A program made the translations under genes and the position numbers. Source: JBAZHE01 sp964547855 (lineage in GTDB: Bacteria > Patescibacteriota > Patescibacteriia > Patescibacteriales > WJLG01). Taken from it: 64,000 nucleotides of DNA. Below the pieces are notes generated by a model that saw nothing but the letters and a program-made list of their open reading frames with translations, did not search any database and was not told where the DNA came from. How positions within the stretch are numbered: the stretch's first letter is position 1; the number at the start of each line of letters is the position of its first letter. Shown here in pieces: positions 30,001 to 34,911 of this stretch. The stretch covers positions 27,010 through 91,009 of the forward strand of contig CAZJPG010000003.1 in assembly GCA_964547855.1 (NCBI GenBank), given 5' to 3'.

Positions 30001-30820
30001 GACCAGTATAGGTTATTGTCTGAGGATAAATCTGTCCACTATCTTTATAATATTCGTATTTTATATAATTTCCATTGGTGTCGCGAACTTCTTCGAGCAT
30101 CCATTTAAAAGTCGAACTGGCATTATCTGGGTCATTTTGCCTGGCAGCAGTATCGGCTCCGAATTTATATGTTTTGCCGGTCTTGTCGGTGACCAGCCAA
30201 TACGATTCATTGATATAGACATATTTAAGGAAATCACCGCTCTCAACCTTGGCGCCATACTCTGGGCTGGACGAGGTTGACACTTTTACAAGCTCACCGG
30301 ACAAAGAAGAGTTGAAATAATTTTCAGTGTATAGTTTATTAATTCCTTTGCGATTAATGCGTTCTATATAGGGAATATTAATATCCCAACCATATCCAAA
30401 AACATTGCTTTCGCTGCCTGATTGGCTATTATATATAAGCTTAAGATCTGGTTGCATTCCATTTCTGCCTGGCGGTACAGCTATCGGATAGGAAAAAATA
30501 AAAGCTCCTGTCATGGAGCTATTGCCGATATTAAGTTTAACTTCTGCCGCTTTCATTTGATTGTATGGCACTGGATTCTCTTCTGCGTCTAAAGCCATTG
30601 GGGCCGACGATGGAGCAGAAAGATCGGAAGAAAGAGATTCTGAGTCGGAAATACTTTTTTCTGTCGATAGTTCCTCGGTATCGCCACTTTCAAACAACGA
30701 TTCGTCAGCGACTTCGCCATCAGACGATATCTCAGCAGCTAAAGCTGGAGATACTCCAGAAAGTAAAAAGGAAAAAATCAAAAACAGTGGAAAAAAACGC
30801 TTGGCTAATTTTAATGCCAT
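21044..30820 (-). CDS. Giant secreted SpvB/FG-GAP/YD-repeat (Rhs, Tc BC-like) protein with C-terminal tip
   Basis: A 3258-residue protein. The N-terminal signal peptide ends near SGVSPALA. An SpvB-like domain follows (GAFIFSYPIAVPPGRNGMQP, YGWDINIPYIERI), then six FG-GAP/VCBS-type repeats (ADINGDGLVDMF pattern), then YD repeats (YDNNGNLTSDG, YDDLGRT-like). Two inserted DUF2341 plus LamG-type lectin cassettes interrupt the shell (DNA about 26500-27555 and 22385-23430). The Rhs-associated core ends GRFISQDP...YVYANNNPVVNIDRDGN. After this boundary comes a unique tip of about 191 residues with NHFEHEYKDN and VITDIYDYD. The order matches fused TcB-TcC/Rhs cocoons that encapsulate a toxic C-terminus. 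A promoter lies at 30853-30881, and the next gene is the candidate immunity gene. Toxicity is an inference. Confidence 0.85.
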   Translation of the reverse strand: MALKLAKRFFPLFLIFSFLLSGVSPALAAEISSDGEVADESLFESGDTEELSTEKSISDSESLSSDLSAPSSAPMALDAEENPVPYNQMKAAEVKLNIGNSSMTGAFIFSYPIAVPPGRNGMQPDLKLIYNSQSGSESNVFGYGWDINIPYIERINRKGINKLYTENYFNSSLSGELVKVSTSSSPEYGAKVESGDFLKYVYINESYWLVTDKTGKTYKFGADTAARQNDPDNASSTFKWMLEEVRDTNGNYIKYEYYKDSGQIYPQTITYTGHDSTDGVFEVNFERETRADDATSTNVGFEVATSWRVSSIETRINSQISRQYNLNYDVGDNEYRSLLSSVAMTGYDEDAATTTLPADIFYYQPKLAGWAIDGDWDIPVEFYEGADDTGVRMAEMNGDSLIDIIIGNNSNHEVYLNEGDGTGWSLASGYSFSFDFAGGGVFLADVDGDGLDDVVSAKSGLTKKVYINNGDGSGWTEDVSYSVPIDLCDSNGNDVGARLVDVNGDGLVDMVQNSQSVQGVYINDGDGTGWTQDAGWSLPAEKLDFKESRLADINGDGLIDYLYSPYSGVGKVYINKGDGSGWEHQSGYSIPLPFRGFSVSEDVGTELADINGDGLVDMFRKTSTTTYVYMNKGDGTGWSDKSATWSLPCVFGAASRLADVDGDGLVDVLYKVNDATGEVYINRPADPDLISEIDYGTGAIASMEYLNSAQYHDSSNNLLNPRNPLPLTTLYRMTIYDGLDNLSTTTYEYSGGLYYYNNELDRRFAGFQKVKVIDSVGNYTLSYYHQGDTSSSTIGEYQDDESKIGNVYRTEVYDKNGNLYAKTISRIENSDLGSGRDFVYQSRNTDFIYDGDSDHKEKASTFAYDDSYGNLVQAIDYGEVSGLDDGSFADIGTDLSSTSIAYVENTTDYVVGLPWVKTTEDQDSDKFSEFRYYYDNQSLGTVTDGNLTKEERWVEGSTYIDTEKTYDSYGLVTQDKDPRDKTTDYVYDQYHLYVASTTNALDQVTDTEFDYSSGQLKRTTDANGNTWRKVYDGLGRVLQEQQPDMSTTTKRLVVKTAYSYDDSSSPRSVEKTDYIEGEVATGEMFTETTGSNWYNFSWPYRQKITINHDYVDDDLIDFPVYIDLSMMSQDFFSSINASGTDIRITKSDGLTEMPREVVSCYKASSTGELHFKADFISSTTDTFFYIYYGNQSASDYSNSATYGRNNTWSAFRFVSHNGGVTDSTGNFTPVSNYVFPSKDGKMGGSYSFDGSNGYVTLGSDTNIIGSNPSTWNVSVWFNPFLKSGIHQIINSYDSVYWGDSTFSFDAILDDINHASHLAVDSRSVNNTTDYSWCGESSINYQWHHIVQSFDKNDSGRLFFDGVLRNSASSTSSGDYTDDGNIYIGAMRHSGFMVYYMYGLIDEVRISNTSQLSNSWIKAEYANQASTSVFYSIGNNEMGGAPGVDFKVISYVDGLDRVVQVRKQSERAESYSVKTTSFDQRGLVDVDTLPYFASTTDYSSVVPAEHLKVRYSYDPLGRTLSVVNSVGTTTISYDDWQKTVVDPEGKEKDFYYDSRGNLVQVDEHNSGETYSTGYGYDLAGNLIVIEDALDNVRNFTYDGLGRLLKSEDLHDPADSYFASTTFAYDDSGNLTSKKDDKGQDVAYAYDDLNRLTSEDYSGQSGTENAYAYDSCVNGIGRLCEATSTGVVVFYAYNNNGLVSQEEKNIKGESFVTEYEYNIQGNLSQLSYPDGSEIRYEYNIAGLPERVAQREAGGDWEYLVNEINYNPQEQVIYKDFANGTQSFDIYDPAKLYRLVNKKTVGALPAGEPLSSQSGGGELSSERLVAEGLAMTKSDRSVMLYEPQELIQEATADSQTYLVGYGEDGKRIKMTRIYSGDILDYDAKRDVYSEPVLEKKRMIGGSLESLGDKTAFLGDDGSATLMNAGRSISLSSAGNLSEAVDVEYSLGGVFRKEAVINDLKDLGDLSDRKYYELDFKLSSPDSLDLLIGGKYLSQEKEIVSSAAADIVFADATSSAFRILPPMAWDSVSSSSGSDSIGIEIRYELKDDGIHLVKLLPVEWLIKANYPVYTDASIQYVSSSGDGHVYIDNGSTWALTHNAGSGTASYGFDEIEVGSGIYSNQWYISRGFLSFDTRSLPEDIDISSSSVSVYISSGQSQNDDTKNYYSVVRGYQSATSSLSNGDYDAIGDIIGGDVFDGSSCASLCQKGRIYLDLNSTGQSWINPSGWTELGIREGHDLEDSPLGFSGDKKNLIKFYSNDSATSTARPYLEVVYTVAEDRPSEPSALEVDGSLSPASTINATPEFSAIYNDPDSGDVAEHYRIQVSTSSGDWSNPVWDSGQTALSATTTVGDRCPGIDYAGPTLEEDRIYYWRIKFFDDESNEGYWSEGLGQFSLTAKSYLQDIYYEYDKVGNITKITDESETDAAKTLSLYYDDLDRLTFAVARDIPGGQSYSRGYGYDALGNIVSSSEMVANAAWYNHNWGYRLKISTSHGYLDDDLQLFPVYVDLSTLGSDFFDNVNDHGADIRITKADGITELPIEVVSISTSTETGELHFLSDSVSSTTDTDFYIYYGNPGASAYANNATYGRNAVWSGYRFVSHDGGITDSAGNFTSTNTGTTATSSGKMGSGRVFNGTSNYITIGTDSNIFGSNPGKWEMSTWVKMTDKNEYHSILSAYSSTGGDATYPGEIMFDDRSTNDDFGVDSRASGATTNYGWTQGSGIHNAWHLLSLSFDKSKSARFYYDGQRQGTASSSSSGDYTDGGSLYAGAFKYNNKMYYFLKGVLDEVRVATGTQFSAARQRAEYYDQSAPSSFLSVGDEELYTPSTTIETLYVYNGTQGSSFANPNAATAIGSNTQTYDNNGNLTSDGAWAHTWDYRDRLIQSTDGTSTIRYRYDDGVSRIQYFDGQSTTTYLNQYFSYNGATTTKNIYLGSQLIATIIADGHSTTTTYVHPDHLGGTNVVTDQNGTMTQLLDYYPFGEVRLNERWDKNDQKKKFTGHEYDEATDLNYMRVRYQSGNQGRFISQDPVVKLIGNSAAIKSKTGMSVQAYLANPQGLNGYVYANNNPVVNIDRDGNTSLSVLLFNPQKTMAQIAFWKAGIKTYLLPKGYAIASAFLNHSLAINLGNRSSDLNINSSNDNLGVIDKIQLTNEYQSKIQSAIDKYGADTNHFEHEYKDNDSVKFESDGDLNYALHGTKSTKVTGAYVDGAWQINVVITDIYDYDASAQYSNDLVGTIANNAAVVSQSAGVISNYNIKIIMPTQTVQKKK
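22385..23430 (-). repeat. DUF2341 + LamG-like cassette, copy B, inside the Rhs gene
   Basis: About 345 codons beginning NAAWYNHNWGYRLK and ending SFLSVGDEEL. They are homologous over their whole length to copy A at 26500-27555 (shared WYNxxWxYR, DIRITKxDG, FYIYYGN, TYGRN, YRFVSHDGG-like blocks, SGDYTD and DEVR). Codon choice is GC-richer than in copy A. The cassette interrupts the YD-repeat shell and is probably a carbohydrate-binding module exposed on the surface. Confidence 0.75.
26500..27555 (-). repeat. DUF2341 + LamG-like cassette, copy A, inside the Rhs gene
   Basis: About 350 codons from SNWYNFSWPYRQK to FYSIGNNEMGG, paralogous to copy B. The DNA is clearly AT-richer than the Rhs sequence on both sides, so this copy looks like a later insertion or one taken from a different source. 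The reading frame is kept through both edges. Confidence 0.75.
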
Positions 30821-30852
30821 ACCCTTTTTGTATGTTATTTGATTAGAATAAA

Positions 30853-30881
30853 ATTATAACATTGAAATAAAACAAAAACAA
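30853..30881 (-). promoter_or_regulatory. Sigma70-type promoter of the Rhs gene
   Basis: On the minus strand TTGTTT (30881-30876) and TATAAT (30858-30853) are separated by 17 bp. The start point would be about 26 nt before the ATG at 30820. The -35 element overlaps the rpsU terminator. Confidence 0.5.
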
Positions 30882-30907
30882 AAGACCGCCCAAAAAGGCG
30901 GCCCTTT
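30873..30907 (-). terminator. Terminator of rpsU
   Basis: On the minus strand a GC-rich 10-bp stem with two G-U pairs and a T-rich loop is followed by TTTTGTTTTTG. It starts 11 nt past the rpsU stop. Confidence 0.75.
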
Positions 30908-30918
30908 GCATATGAGAA

Positions 30919-31146
30919 TTATTTCGCGCCTTCGGCGATCTTGCCGATCTTGCGCAAATAGTCTTTTTCTTTGCGAAGCTCGATGCTTTTCAAGGCATAT
31001 AATTTTTGCTTGCGCTTGGTGCGACCCGGGTCATAAGCTCTTTTAGAGCGAACTACCAACAAAGTCTTACTGTTCTTAAGTCCACGATTAAAACGCCTTA
31101 AAAAAGCTTCGAAACTCTCCCCCTTCTTTCTCTTGAATTCTGTCAT
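30919..31146 (-). CDS. rpsU: 30S ribosomal protein bS21
   Basis: This 75-residue basic protein contains KKGESFEAFLRRFNRGLKNS, matching the bS21 pattern KxxESxxxALRRFKR, followed by a Lys/Arg-rich C-terminus (RTKRKQKLYAL). bS21 binds the 30S platform near the anti-Shine-Dalgarno helix and takes part in initiation. A GGAGGTG site precedes the ATG, one of the clearer ribosome-binding sites here. The gene has its own terminator. Confidence 0.88.
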   Translation of the reverse strand: MTEFKRKKGESFEAFLRRFNRGLKNSKTLLVVRSKRAYDPGRTKRKQKLYALKSIELRKEKDYLRKIGKIAEGAK

Positions 31147-31202
31147 AAAAGCACCTCCAATCTAGTTTTGCACTATATAAACCTTGCGGTTCATTTTAAT
31201 TA

Positions 31203-32585
31203 TTATTTCCCCTCCATTCCAGCGATCCTCTTCTCCAATTCCTGCCTGACTTTCTTATAATCAACGACTTCTTGGTTACCTGATTCCATATCGCGGAACA
31301 TTATCGTCTTATCGTTTATCTCCTTCTGTCCGATGATCAACGTCAATTTAGCGCCGATCAAATTAGCCTCCTCTAATTGATCTTTAAGACTATCGCGAGT
31401 GAACGCCTGTTTAACGGTAAAACCGCCTTTGCGTAACTCTTCGAACAATCCCATGGCCTTGCGACGAGCGACGTCACCGAGCTGAGCGATAAAAATTATG
31501 TTCTTTTCCTCTTTTTCCAAAGGCAGACCGACCGCTTTCATTCTCATAACAGTTCTTTCGATGCCAATGGCGAAACCACAGGCAGCTGTCTGGCGTCCGC
31601 CAAAATATTCAACTAGACCATCGTAACGTCCTCCGCCACCAAGAGCCAATTCACTCTTAGCCTCCTTATCGCCTTCATCAACGGCCCAGATCTCGAAGAC
31701 CGTACCGTTATAATAATCCAATCCACGAACTAAATTAAGATTCAAATTATAAGGTATGTTCATCTCATCCAAATATTCCAGAACTCGAGTGAAACGCTTT
31801 TTGCAATCCTCGCACAAGAAGTCGACTATTGGAGGAGCTCCTTCCTTAAGAGCTATGCAAGACGGCTCCTTACAATCCAAAAGTCTTAAAGGATTCTTCT
31901 CTAATCTCTTTTTGCAATCCAGACAAAGCTTGGATCTATTACCTCTTTCTTTATAATATGCGACTAATTTCTTAACATAATCAGTGCGGCATTGTTTACA
32001 GCCGATACTATTAACTTGAAACTCTATCGGTATCTGTAACTCACTATAAAGATTATAAGCCAAGAGCATTAGCAAAACATCGGCCACAGGATTGGCTTCG
32101 CCAAAAATCTCGACATCGAACTGATGAGCCTGGCGATAACGCCCAGCTTGTGGTTTCTCGTGTCTAAATATCGGACCACAAGAGAACATCTTAACTGGCT
32201 GCGGCAAAGTGAACATTCCATTCTCCACATAAGCACGAACCAAACTAGGAGTGATCTCTGGTCTCATGGCAACCTTATCTCCGTTCTTATCGATAAAAGA
32301 GTACATTTCCTTTGAAACGATATCGGAAGTCTCACCAGTCGAACGGCGATACAGCTCAAGATTCTCCAATATCGGGGTCTGAATCTTTTTAAAACCATAG
32401 ACGGTCGCTAAATCGTTCGCCTTTTTGATAACCAAATCCCAATATTTTCCTTCATCAAAGGTAATATCTTTCATGCCGCGCAAACGAGCGAATTTCTCCG
32501 ATATTCCTCGCGGCTTCTCCTCCTCAATTTTCTTTGACTCTCTTTTTTGCGTAGGAGCCCTTCTTACGCCTTTTCTTCTTGGCAT
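31203..32585 (-). CDS. hisS: Histidyl-tRNA synthetase
   Basis: This 460-residue class II synthetase charges tRNA-His. Motif 2 is FRHEKPQAGRYRQAHQFDVE, the histidine-specific motif is GLDYYNGTVFE, and motif 3 is GGGGRYDGLVEYFGG followed by GFAIGIER. A C-terminal anticodon-binding domain is present. The insertion domain has several CxxC pairs (CKQC, CLDC, CEDC), suggesting a bound metal in the variant with a Cys-rich insertion. An extra basic, Lys/Glu-rich leader of about 25 residues precedes the ISEKFARLRGMKD core. It lies 20 nt downstream of lepB, so the two are probably co-transcribed. Confidence 0.95.
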   Translation of the reverse strand: MPRRKGVRRAPTQKRESKKIEEEKPRGISEKFARLRGMKDITFDEGKYWDLVIKKANDLATVYGFKKIQTPILENLELYRRSTGETSDIVSKEMYSFIDKNGDKVAMRPEITPSLVRAYVENGMFTLPQPVKMFSCGPIFRHEKPQAGRYRQAHQFDVEIFGEANPVADVLLMLLAYNLYSELQIPIEFQVNSIGCKQCRTDYVKKLVAYYKERGNRSKLCLDCKKRLEKNPLRLLDCKEPSCIALKEGAPPIVDFLCEDCKKRFTRVLEYLDEMNIPYNLNLNLVRGLDYYNGTVFEIWAVDEGDKEAKSELALGGGGRYDGLVEYFGGRQTAACGFAIGIERTVMRMKAVGLPLEKEEKNIIFIAQLGDVARRKAMGLFEELRKGGFTVKQAFTRDSLKDQLEEANLIGAKLTLIIGQKEINDKTIMFRDMESGNQEVVDYKKVRQELEKRIAGMEGK

Positions 32586-32605
32586 AATCTATAAAAAATA
32601 ACTGA

Positions 32606-33172
32606 TTAATTTTGATACTCCGGCGTCTTGAAGACGTCGAATTTATTCAATGGCCAACCGCGAAGCATGACGCGACCAGTTATAAAACTGCTATCGACCG
32701 GACCGAAAGATCGGGAATCTTTTGAAGAATTGCGATTGTCACCCATTACAAAATATTCGCCTTTTTCCAATTGCACCTGTTCTTTGCCCATCCCGCCGTA
32801 AGTCTTGGTAGTCTCGGGCAAATAGCTTTCGTCCAAGAAAAAACCATCCGGATTCTGATCATTATAGATCATAACCTTTCCATCTTTGATCTCGACTTTT
32901 TCTCCAGGCAGACCAATTATTCTTTTGATAAAATACTCTTGCGGATCCTTAGGATAGCGGAAAACGACGATATCTCCTCTTTTCGGTTCGGCTAAACGAT
33001 AGCTTATCTCGTCTATTATTAAATACTCATGATCATGAAAATTCGGTTCCATGGAAGCTCCCTTAACGTAAAAAGGTTGAATCAAAAAATATCTAATAGG
33101 GATGATTATCGCCAAAGAAATGACGACCACTTTAAGCAATTCTAGCACGAAAGAAAAGAAATTTTTTATCAT
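32606..33172 (-). CDS. lepB: Signal peptidase I
   Basis: This 188-residue membrane protease removes signal peptides from exported proteins. It has one N-terminal membrane helix (about 7-28). Box B has the catalytic Ser in KGASMEPNFHDHEYL, box D has the general-base Lys in YFIKRIIGLPGE, and box E is VMGDNRNSSKDSRSFGPV. It is the minimal single-helix form typical of Gram-positive-like bacteria. It has its own promoter with a 55-nt leader, and hisS follows. It would process the many exported proteins of this window. Confidence 0.95.
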   Translation of the reverse strand: MIKNFFSFVLELLKVVVISLAIIIPIRYFLIQPFYVKGASMEPNFHDHEYLIIDEISYRLAEPKRGDIVVFRYPKDPQEYFIKRIIGLPGEKVEIKDGKVMIYNDQNPDGFFLDESYLPETTKTYGGMGKEQVQLEKGEYFVMGDNRNSSKDSRSFGPVDSSFITGRVMLRGWPLNKFDVFKTPEYQN

Positions 33173-33233
33173 GGTATTTTAGCAAAAAACGATCGGGATT
33201 AGCCCGAAAGCCACCTTAAAAGCAGGCGAATTC

Positions 33234-33262
33234 AATATAACATCTTGTTTAAAAAAAAGCAA
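33234..33262 (-). promoter_or_regulatory. Promoter of lepB-hisS
   Basis: TTGCTT (33262-33257) and TATATT (33239-33234) on the minus strand are separated by 17 bp. The leader of about 55 nt contains a small TCGGG/CCCGA hairpin and a T run just before the lepB ATG. The tRNA-cluster promoter has the same two hexamers and spacing. Confidence 0.55.
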
Positions 33263-33300
33263 ATCATGGCCTTTATTTGCCATAATGATATTTTGAATAC

Positions 33301-33378
33301 AAAAACCGACCTCAAAAAGAGGCCGGTTTTGTTTTCCCTAATGATGTTCAAATGGTTAGACAACTAAACATCATCCTG
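33301..33378 (-). ncRNA. Candidate small RNA of about 78 nt with its own promoter and terminator
   Basis: A strong promoter (33385-33413) fires towards a terminator at 33301-33330 with no open reading frame between. The predicted transcript has a first stem (ATGATGTT near 33375 with AACATCAT near 33345) and a second, the terminator (12-bp stem including one G-U, T5 tail). The terminator is before the separate lepB promoter, so this is not simply the lepB leader. No known RNA family is recognised. Confidence 0.45.
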
Positions 33379-33384
33379 TGGATA

Positions 33385-33413
33385 ATTATAGCAAAGCTTT
33401 AGCGGGCGGTCAA
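33385..33413 (-). promoter_or_regulatory. Sigma70 promoter upstream of the candidate small RNA
   Basis: TTGACC (33413-33408) and TATAAT (33390-33385) lie on the minus strand with a 17-bp spacer. This is one of the best consensus matches in the window. Confidence 0.6.
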
Positions 33414-33545
33414 CTGACAAGGTGTGGATTTCTTTGATTTATTAATTTTTATAAAAATAATTTGCTATTATTAGCAATTTAAAAAACACAAAAAACAAAT
33501 TCAAGCCTTTGATTGGGGTTAAAAAGTAAAAATTATTCTGACAAC

Positions 33546-33577
33546 AAAAAAGCCCCGAAAGAAATCGGGGCTTTTTT
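33546..33577 (-). terminator. Terminator of the sigma4-HARE gene
   Basis: A 13-bp perfect stem (33546-33558 and 33565-33577) with a 6-nt loop and a T6 tail on the minus strand, 14 nt past the stop. Confidence 0.9.
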
Positions 33578-33591
33578 ATATATGAGAATCT

Positions 33592-34746
33592 TTAAGCTTT
33601 AGCTTGATATTTATCTCCAACCTTCTCAAAAGTATCTTTATTCATTAAGGCTAAGGAAATAGTGGTTCTCTTGACCAAGCGATTTTCTAAGACCTTGTTA
33701 ATGATCTCTTCCTTGGTCAAAGGTCCGTTCTCCTTCAAAATCTCTCTTATAACATCCTGAACGACGCCTTCTTTATAGCCCCATTCCTTGAGGCCGTAGA
33801 TACCGCGTCCAACCAAAACATACTTAGGATCAAGTATAAGCTCGTTATGAACGGTAGCCGGGTTGGCCATCTTGCGATCGAAACAAACTTCGTTGATACG
33901 CTTGGCGATCTCTACGAAATGCATCGGTTTGCCCTCATTCTTCAAAACGAGATATATCTTATGATTAATGGTCTTAGGAGTAACTTCTTCCCAATGATAG
34001 ACACCCCAGAAGCCGAACTTGTTCTGATCGACATCTTTAACCGCCTGCAAAAGAGAATACAAAACCTTATTACCGTGTACGACATCGGTCTCTTCGTCAA
34101 AAAGAGAGTCCTTCCAATAAGAAGAAACGTCGAGATCACTAGGAATAGAAACTTTCTCTCTATGCCTATCGTAAACCTCGGAAGAATTCAAAATGCTAAT
34201 AATATCTTCGGTCTTGACGACCTCCTTCATCTCTTCAACCTTGGAAACAAGCTCCTTGGCAAGCTCCTCCAAGTGTTCTAAGGCAGTCCCCTTCATCTTA
34301 TAAGAATGCTTAAAGACGTTGGAATTCTTAACTTCCTCGAACTCATCGTTCAAAATCCTAGACAAAAGAAAATCATAATGATTCTTTTCTACCTCATAAT
34401 CATCACTTTTGTACCCCACTGGAGAAAAAGTGTTAAGAAGATGAAAAAGATATTCTCTTTCCGTCAAACCTCCGTGTTCGGAGATTATATTTCCGGTCTT
34501 ATCCTGTAAGTGGCTCAATGATTCTTTAAGATCTTTGAGTTCCTTAAGCTTCTTGACGGTCGCGTTCTCGATCTGTCTGATCCTCTCGCGAGTCAAGTTG
34601 TGAAGTTTACCGACCGCCTCCAAGGTTTCGCGCTCGGAATCCTTCAAACCGAATCTACGGGAAATGATATCCCGCTCTTTTTTCGAGAGCTTGCCAAGCA
34701 AACCCTTGATGATTTCGTTGGTGTTTAGTTTTGTGCTGCTAGTCAT
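33592..34746 (-). CDS. Sigma-70 region 4 / HARE-HTH fusion regulator
   Basis: This 384-residue protein starts with a sigma-70 region 4 helix-turn-helix (LSKKERDIISRRFGLKD...ETLEAVG, then LTRERIRQIENATVKKLK), the part that binds -35 elements. It has no region 2 or 3. A helical middle follows, then a C-terminal HARE-HTH domain (INHKIYLVLKNEGKPMHFVE, ATVHNELILDPKYVLVGRGI, YGLKEWGYKEG), related to the RNA polymerase delta subunit. It therefore cannot be a normal sigma factor. It is more likely a DNA- or polymerase-binding regulator. Its promoter overlaps an 11-bp inverted repeat, so autoregulation is plausible. The gene has its own promoter and terminator. Confidence 0.85.
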   Translation of the reverse strand: MTSSTKLNTNEIIKGLLGKLSKKERDIISRRFGLKDSERETLEAVGKLHNLTRERIRQIENATVKKLKELKDLKESLSHLQDKTGNIISEHGGLTEREYLFHLLNTFSPVGYKSDDYEVEKNHYDFLLSRILNDEFEEVKNSNVFKHSYKMKGTALEHLEELAKELVSKVEEMKEVVKTEDIISILNSSEVYDRHREKVSIPSDLDVSSYWKDSLFDEETDVVHGNKVLYSLLQAVKDVDQNKFGFWGVYHWEEVTPKTINHKIYLVLKNEGKPMHFVEIAKRINEVCFDRKMANPATVHNELILDPKYVLVGRGIYGLKEWGYKEGVVQDVIREILKENGPLTKEEIINKVLENRLVKRTTISLALMNKDTFEKVGDKYQAKA

Positions 34747-34809
34747 ATTAGAAAAAACAAGTGCATGGCCTGCTTGTCTAATTACAAAAAAATGATTCTA
34801 TTAAATCTT

Positions 34810-34838
34810 AATATACTATTTTATTTATAGCCTGTCAA
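34810..34838 (-). promoter_or_regulatory. Consensus promoter of the sigma4-HARE gene
   Basis: TTGACA (34838-34833) and TATATT (34815-34810) with a 17-bp spacer on the minus strand. One arm of an inverted repeat covers the -35 box. Confidence 0.65.
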
Positions 34839-34857
34839 TACTATTTACAGGCTATAA
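34825..34857. promoter_or_regulatory. Inverted-repeat operator over the -35 box
   Basis: Arms TTATAGCCTGT (34825-34835) and ACAGGCTATAA (34847-34857) are perfect complements separated by 11 bp. The centre-to-centre distance of 22 bp, about two helical turns, suits a dimeric DNA-binding protein. Its position over the -35 element suggests repression. Confidence 0.6.
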
Positions 34858-34880
34858 TTTAATTATAACATATGTAACAA

Positions 34881-34911
34881 AAAAAGTCAATAGGTAGCCT
34901 ACTGACTTTTT
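34881..34911 (-). terminator. Terminator overlapping the end of the distal glgA
   Basis: Arms 34881-34889 and 34903-34911 (9 bp), extended by an inner TAGG/CCTA stem, are followed by a T7 run on the minus strand. The stop codon of the gene at 34899 lies within the hairpin. Confidence 0.75.
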
